64,000 nt of DNA from Cellulosilyticum ruminicola JCM 14822 (GTDB lineage: Bacteria > Bacillota > Clostridia > Lachnospirales > Cellulosilyticaceae), in assembly GCF_001311925.1 (NCBI RefSeq), contig NZ_BBCG01000004.1:58486-122485 (forward strand). The letters are read 5' to 3'. The position numbers and the translations under genes are program-made. This document shows positions 60,746-64,000 of this stretch, one piece after another. How positions within the stretch are numbered: position 1 is the first letter of the stretch; every line of letters starts with the position of its first letter. The notes under the pieces were generated by a model. The model made no database searches. It had not been told where the DNA came from and was given only the letters and a program-made list of their open reading frames with translations.

Positions 60746-61609
60746 TTAATTCATGCTTATAAGTTCTATAATTCTAGATAATTCTTCATCAGAATAATAT
60801 TCGATTTCAATTTTTCCTTTTTTAGCACCTTTAGAAATAACAACTTTTGTTCCTAATGCTTTTTGTAATGTTTCTTGTAATTCTCTATAAAAAGGATTAG
60901 TTTTTACCTTTTCTTCTGGCTTTTTCTCTTTTTTATTATTTAAAAGTGCTTGAATATATCTTTCTGTCTCTCTTACGCTAAGTGATTTTTCATTAATTAA
61001 ATCAGTTACTTGTTTTTGAACTTTATTATCTTTTAATGCTAATAATGCTCTAGCATGTCCAAATGTAATTTCATCTGTTCTTAATTTTTCTTGAACATAT
61101 GTTGTTAAATTAAGTAATCGCATAATGTTAGCTACTGATGCCCTGCTTTTTCCTACTTTATCAGCTACTTGCTCTTGTGTTAGATCAAATCGCTCCATTA
61201 ATAAGCTATAAGCACATGCAAGCTCCATAGCATTTAAATCTGAACGTTGAACGTTTTCAACCACAGCAATCTCTAGAGTTTGTTGTTCTGTAAAAGATTT
61301 TATGATAACTGGTACTTCTGTAATCTTAGCCATTCTAGCTGCTCTATATCTTCTTTCTCCTGCAACAATCTCATATTTATTATTTTTTTCTCTTACAATG
61401 AGTGGTTGTAAAATACCATGTTCTAATATAGATGAACTTAACTCTTTTAATTCCTCTTCATCGAAATTCTTTCTTGGTTGCCCAAAATTAGGCTCAATCT
61501 CATTAATATCTACAATTTTAATGATTTCTTCTTTATCATTTGCTGCACTTACTAACTCATCTGATAATAATGCATTAAGCCCTCTTCCTAATCCTCTTTG
61601 TTGTTTCAT
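60746..61609 (-). CDS. parB: Chromosome-partitioning protein ParB/Spo0J
   Basis: The 287-residue protein binds parS, loads on DNA as a CTP-dependent clamp and recruits SMC. Residues show LGRGLNALL at the start, the N-terminal CTPase region with QPRKNF (about 40), ILQPLIVRE, GERRYRAAR (about 85-93), the helix-turn-helix LTQEQVADKVGKSRASVANIMRL (about 146-168), ITFGHARALLAL, and a C-terminal dimerisation helix. It follows parA by five bases. A perfect parS lies at 62771. Confidence 0.95.
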   Translation of the reverse strand: MKQQRGLGRGLNALLSDELVSAANDKEEIIKIVDINEIEPNFGQPRKNFDEEELKELSSSILEHGILQPLIVREKNNKYEIVAGERRYRAARMAKITEVPVIIKSFTEQQTLEIAVVENVQRSDLNAMELACAYSLLMERFDLTQEQVADKVGKSRASVANIMRLLNLTTYVQEKLRTDEITFGHARALLALKDNKVQKQVTDLINEKSLSVRETERYIQALLNNKKEKKPEEKVKTNPFYRELQETLQKALGTKVVISKGAKKGKIEIEYYSDEELSRIIELISMN

Positions 61610-61614
61610 CAGCT

Positions 61615-62376
61615 TTAATTCCTCTCTACAAATTCTTTTGCTAATTGACGATATTGGTCACTACCCTTTGATCTTGAGTCATATTTAATACAAGACATTC
61701 CAAAGCTAGGTGCTTCACTTAATCTAACACTTCTTGTGATTTTTGTTTGATATACAGTATCTTTAAAATGTGTTTCAACTTCTTTTACAACTTGAGCTGA
61801 TAAATTTGTTCTATTATCAAACATTGTAAATAGAATTCCCTCTAGTACAAGTTTAGGGTTAATATTTTTCTTTACTAATCCAACTGTTTGTACTAATTGT
61901 GATAATCCTTCTAATGCATAATATTCACATTGCATCGGAATCAGTACAGAATCAGCAGCGGTTAATGCATTAACAGTTAATATATTTACAGCTGGTGGAC
62001 AATCAATAAATATGTAATCATATTCATCTTTAATCATATCAATTTGTTTCTTTAAGATAAATTCACGTTGTTTTGTATTAACTAACTCTACTTCTGTCCC
62101 CGCTAAATTCATATTAGATGCTACAATACTAATTGGTTCATGTTCCGATTGTTGTATTGCTTCTTTTATATTAATGTTATTTACTAGTATATCATATACT
62201 GTGCTATTTACTTGATTCTTTAAAATACCACATCCACTCGTTGCATTCCCCTGTGGGTCAATATCTATGATAAGTACTTTATAGTCCTCTTCTGCTAATG
62301 CAGCTGATAAATTCACAACCGTAGTCGTCTTACCAACTCCTCCCTTTTGGTTAACAACAGCAATTACTTTACCCAT
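61615..62376 (-). CDS. parA: Chromosome-partitioning ATPase ParA/Soj
   Basis: The 253-residue protein has the deviant Walker A KGGVGKTTTVVNL (about 11-23), Walker A-prime FIDCPPAVN and the Walker B region, with PSFGMSC near the C-terminus as in Soj. It is a chromosomal (short) ParA without an extra N-terminal DNA-binding domain. GGAGGATGTT precedes the ATG. It works with ParB on the parS sites to organise the origin region and, in Bacillus, affects DnaA. The usual upstream neighbours rsmG and mnmG are not seen; IS fragments follow instead. Confidence 0.96.
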   Translation of the reverse strand: MGKVIAVVNQKGGVGKTTTVVNLSAALAEEDYKVLIIDIDPQGNATSGCGILKNQVNSTVYDILVNNINIKEAIQQSEHEPISIVASNMNLAGTEVELVNTKQREFILKKQIDMIKDEYDYIFIDCPPAVNILTVNALTAADSVLIPMQCEYYALEGLSQLVQTVGLVKKNINPKLVLEGILFTMFDNRTNLSAQVVKEVETHFKDTVYQTKITRSVRLSEAPSFGMSCIKYDSRSKGSDQYRQLAKEFVERN

Positions 62377-62584
62377 AACATCCTCCTCTTTTTCTTTTCT
62401 CTTATGATTAAACTTAGTATAGCATATCCCTATTTTTTTATAAATATTTCATCTATTAATTTCTATATTTTATTCTCTTATAACTTTCATTTTACCTTAA
62501 TCTTCCTATACTCATTTTCCTTACTGATATACTATAACTTTTTTTAAATTATACCTTTCACTACTCTTTATATAAAAAATAAGA

Positions 62585-62599
62585 TGTTCACATGAAACA
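62585..62599. promoter_or_regulatory. Possible second, imperfect parS site
   Basis: TGTTCACATGAAACA lacks one base and has one change against the parS consensus TGTTTCACGTGAAACA. With one T restored it would differ at a single position. It lies between parA and the perfect site. Weak on its own; position makes it worth noting. Confidence 0.4.
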
Positions 62600-62770
62600 C
62601 TATCTTTCTAATTTAATAAAATTATTTTAAATCTCATTATATACTACTTTCCTATTACTTTAAGCTTTCAACTTATTATTAAATTTAACACTCTATTATT
62701 CGCCTATTTTATGATTCCTTAATTACTATTTAAGTAAATGAATTACTAATATTTTATCTTTATATAAGAT

Positions 62771-62786
62771 TGTTCCACGTGGAACA
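62771..62786. promoter_or_regulatory. parS centromere site
   Basis: TGTTCCACGTGGAACA is a perfect 16-base palindrome and fits the bacterial parS consensus TGTTnCACGTGnAACA. It lies 395 bases upstream of parA. ParB binding here nucleates the partition complex. The stretch 62377-62904 otherwise holds only AT-rich sequence, the possible second parS and an 18-base inverted repeat (62826-62843). Confidence 0.93.
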
Positions 62787-62904
62787 TATTTTATATTTTC
62801 ATTGTTGCTTAGTTACTAACTTTTATTTTCATTAACATGAAAATAGCCAGCCTCCTGAGGTTTAATATAATTATTAGACCATACCAAACATAAAGGAACT
62901 GACT

Positions 62905-63480
62905 ATGGACAATTATATTACTTTATTCAAAAAATTTATAGACCTTATCGATTGGAAATTACTTCAAAAATATACTTTTAAACTAAATACCGATTTTAAA
63001 AAGAATAAATTTTTTACACATGAACACCTTGCTAGTATGATTTATTTTCATATTTGTGAACATGATGGACTTCGTGATTTAAAACAAAGTATGACTGTTC
63101 AAATGTCAGAACTCTTACCAAACATCAGCTTAGCTACTTTAGCAAATCATAATAAACCTAGAGATTACAGAGTATTTCTTCCTATTATGCAAGAATTGAT
63201 TAATACTTCTGTCTCAACGCTTACAAAAGATGAATACCTAAAAAAATTGACTTTGGTCAAGATGATTGACTTTACTACTATAAGCATGTATTTACGCTTT
63301 TTTGACTGTGCAAAGTTCCGAAAGACAAAAGCTGGTATAAAAATACATACAAGTATGAATGATCCAACAGGTGTACCCGATCGTCAATGTCGTTTAGTTA
63401 AGACATTGATCTTAGAATATTTCTTAAATACCCAAGTACTTAAACCTCTACTTGGGTATTTTTTATGTAAAAAAGCTTGA
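62905..63480 (+). pseudogene. Truncated IS4-family transposase (DUF4372 type)
   Basis: The 191-residue frame begins with AAAGGAACTGACT before its ATG and has the N-terminal DUF4372-like region (FFTHEHLASMIYFHICEHDGLRDL-like stretch, residues about 35-58) and the first catalytic Asp in MIDFTTIS (about 126). Around residue 155 (NDPTGVPD) it loses similarity to what a full transposase should be, and it stops at 191 when 380-450 are usual. The last two catalytic residues are missing. The tail overlaps a terminator hairpin (63426-63464). It is a left-end fragment joined to other DNA. Confidence 0.75.
63426..63464 (+). terminator. Terminator-like hairpin inside the truncated transposase tail
   Basis: AAATACCCAAGTA pairs with TACTTGGGTATTT around a 10-base loop, then T run. 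It may come from the DNA that was joined to the transposase fragment rather than from the IS itself. Just before it, TCAATGTC and GACATTGA form another inverted repeat (63382-63408). Confidence 0.7.
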
Positions 63481-63542
63481 CAAAATCTATAAAATTTGCG
63501 GCGAAGCCCCTTGATGATATACAACTTCAAGGAGGCATATTA

Positions 63543-64000
63543 ATGACTAGCTACGCAACACAAATTAAAGAAAATTTACTAGGGATTATTGAACAAATGA
63601 ATGACTATCAATGGCTTTTTGTTAAAAATCCTGAAAAGGATTTTATGTGTAATCGCAAATTAGATTTTAAAACAATGCTTGGATTACTTTTAAGTATGAA
63701 CGGAAATAGCATTTACAAAGAATTATTAGATTACTGTGGTTATACATCTATATATAGCTACTTCTTCAGCTCTTGTACAACAACGTGATAAAATTTTACC
63801 TTTTGCATTTGAGTTTTTACTCCATGAGTTTAATGACTCGTTTAAGCAATATAAAACGTATAAAGGATATAGATTAGTGGCAGTTGATGGGGCGGATTTA
63901 AATATCTCACATAATCCCAATGATTCAAGCACCTATTTTCAGTCTTCTCCTAACATAAAAGGTTTCAACTTATTACATCTTAATGAAATGTATGACTTTT
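63543..64000 (+). pseudogene. IS4-family transposase, frame broken, running off the right edge
   Basis: ATG at 63543 follows AAGGAGGCATATTA. The product begins YATQIKENLLGIIEQMNDYQ and has the N-terminal helical region. At about 63745-63760 the frame is lost in a TATATATA stretch; in another frame it goes on with ATSSALVQQRDKILPFAFEF, then GYRLVAVDGADLNI, which carries the first catalytic Asp. The rest lies beyond the window. One base too many in the TA run explains the break. It may be intact in the organism if this is an error. Confidence 0.75.

Overview
The window comes from a low-GC, Gram-positive, anaerobe-like bacterium of the Clostridia, most plausibly a cellulolytic member of the Lachnospirales such as Cellulosilyticum. 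Grounds: strong AT bias, GGAGG-type ribosome binding sites, a secreted GH9 cellulase, GatCAB beside a discrete AspRS, type III glutamine synthetase, a glnA-linked ANTAR regulator, dapF-dapL, and a DUF4446-parB-parA block with a perfect parS. The parABS block places the right side near the replication origin. The genus is inference.

1-27303 (all minus strand): a hybrid NRPS/PKS gene cluster read leftward. In order of transcription it holds an ABC exporter (ATPase, permease); a four-gene set that builds a hydroxymalonyl-type extender on a carrier protein (hydroxyacyl-CoA dehydrogenase, FkbH-like protein, ACP, acyl-CoA dehydrogenase); a mycosubtilin-synthetase-like megasynthase (fatty acyl-AMP ligase, ACP, KS, AT, ACP, aminotransferase, C, A, PCP, then a partial C-like lobe); a discrete acyltransferase; and AT-less PKS proteins (KS-DH-KR-ACP, KS-DH-KR-ACP, KS... 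running off the left edge). The likely logic is: a fatty acid is activated, extended once, aminated at the beta carbon, joined to an amino acid (A-domain pocket reads like the glycine code) and then extended by AT-less PKS modules.

27400-34870: accessory DNA with a decayed IS4-type transposase, a small membrane protein, an IclR regulator with kduD, a divergent TetR/degV pair, a TSUP permease and a patchwork of three transposon fragments.

34838-52572: nitrogen and translation genes. gatC-gatA-gatB-aspS(archaeal type)-glnN form a probable leftward operon making Asn-tRNA and Gln; gltB-gltD are leftward; glnA-ANTAR regulator-dapF-dapL run rightward from a shared divergent region.

52595-60170: a GH9 cellulase with a Pro-Thr-Asn linker and CBM3-like end, an amino-acid:sodium symporter under a tandem glycine riboswitch, a metallophosphoesterase, and a GntR-controlled ABC transporter operon with two clear palindromic operators and an extra 60-residue protein resembling the regulator's own tail. 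60205-62786: DUF4446, parB, parA and parS. 62820-64000: two incomplete IS4-type transposases.

Important caution: at least ten genes are broken by a single-base gain or loss, mostly in homopolymer runs, including gatB and dapF, which should be indispensable. This pattern looks like sequencing error rather than decay, so the PKS genes are probably intact in the organism. Reconstructed genes are listed beside their pieces.
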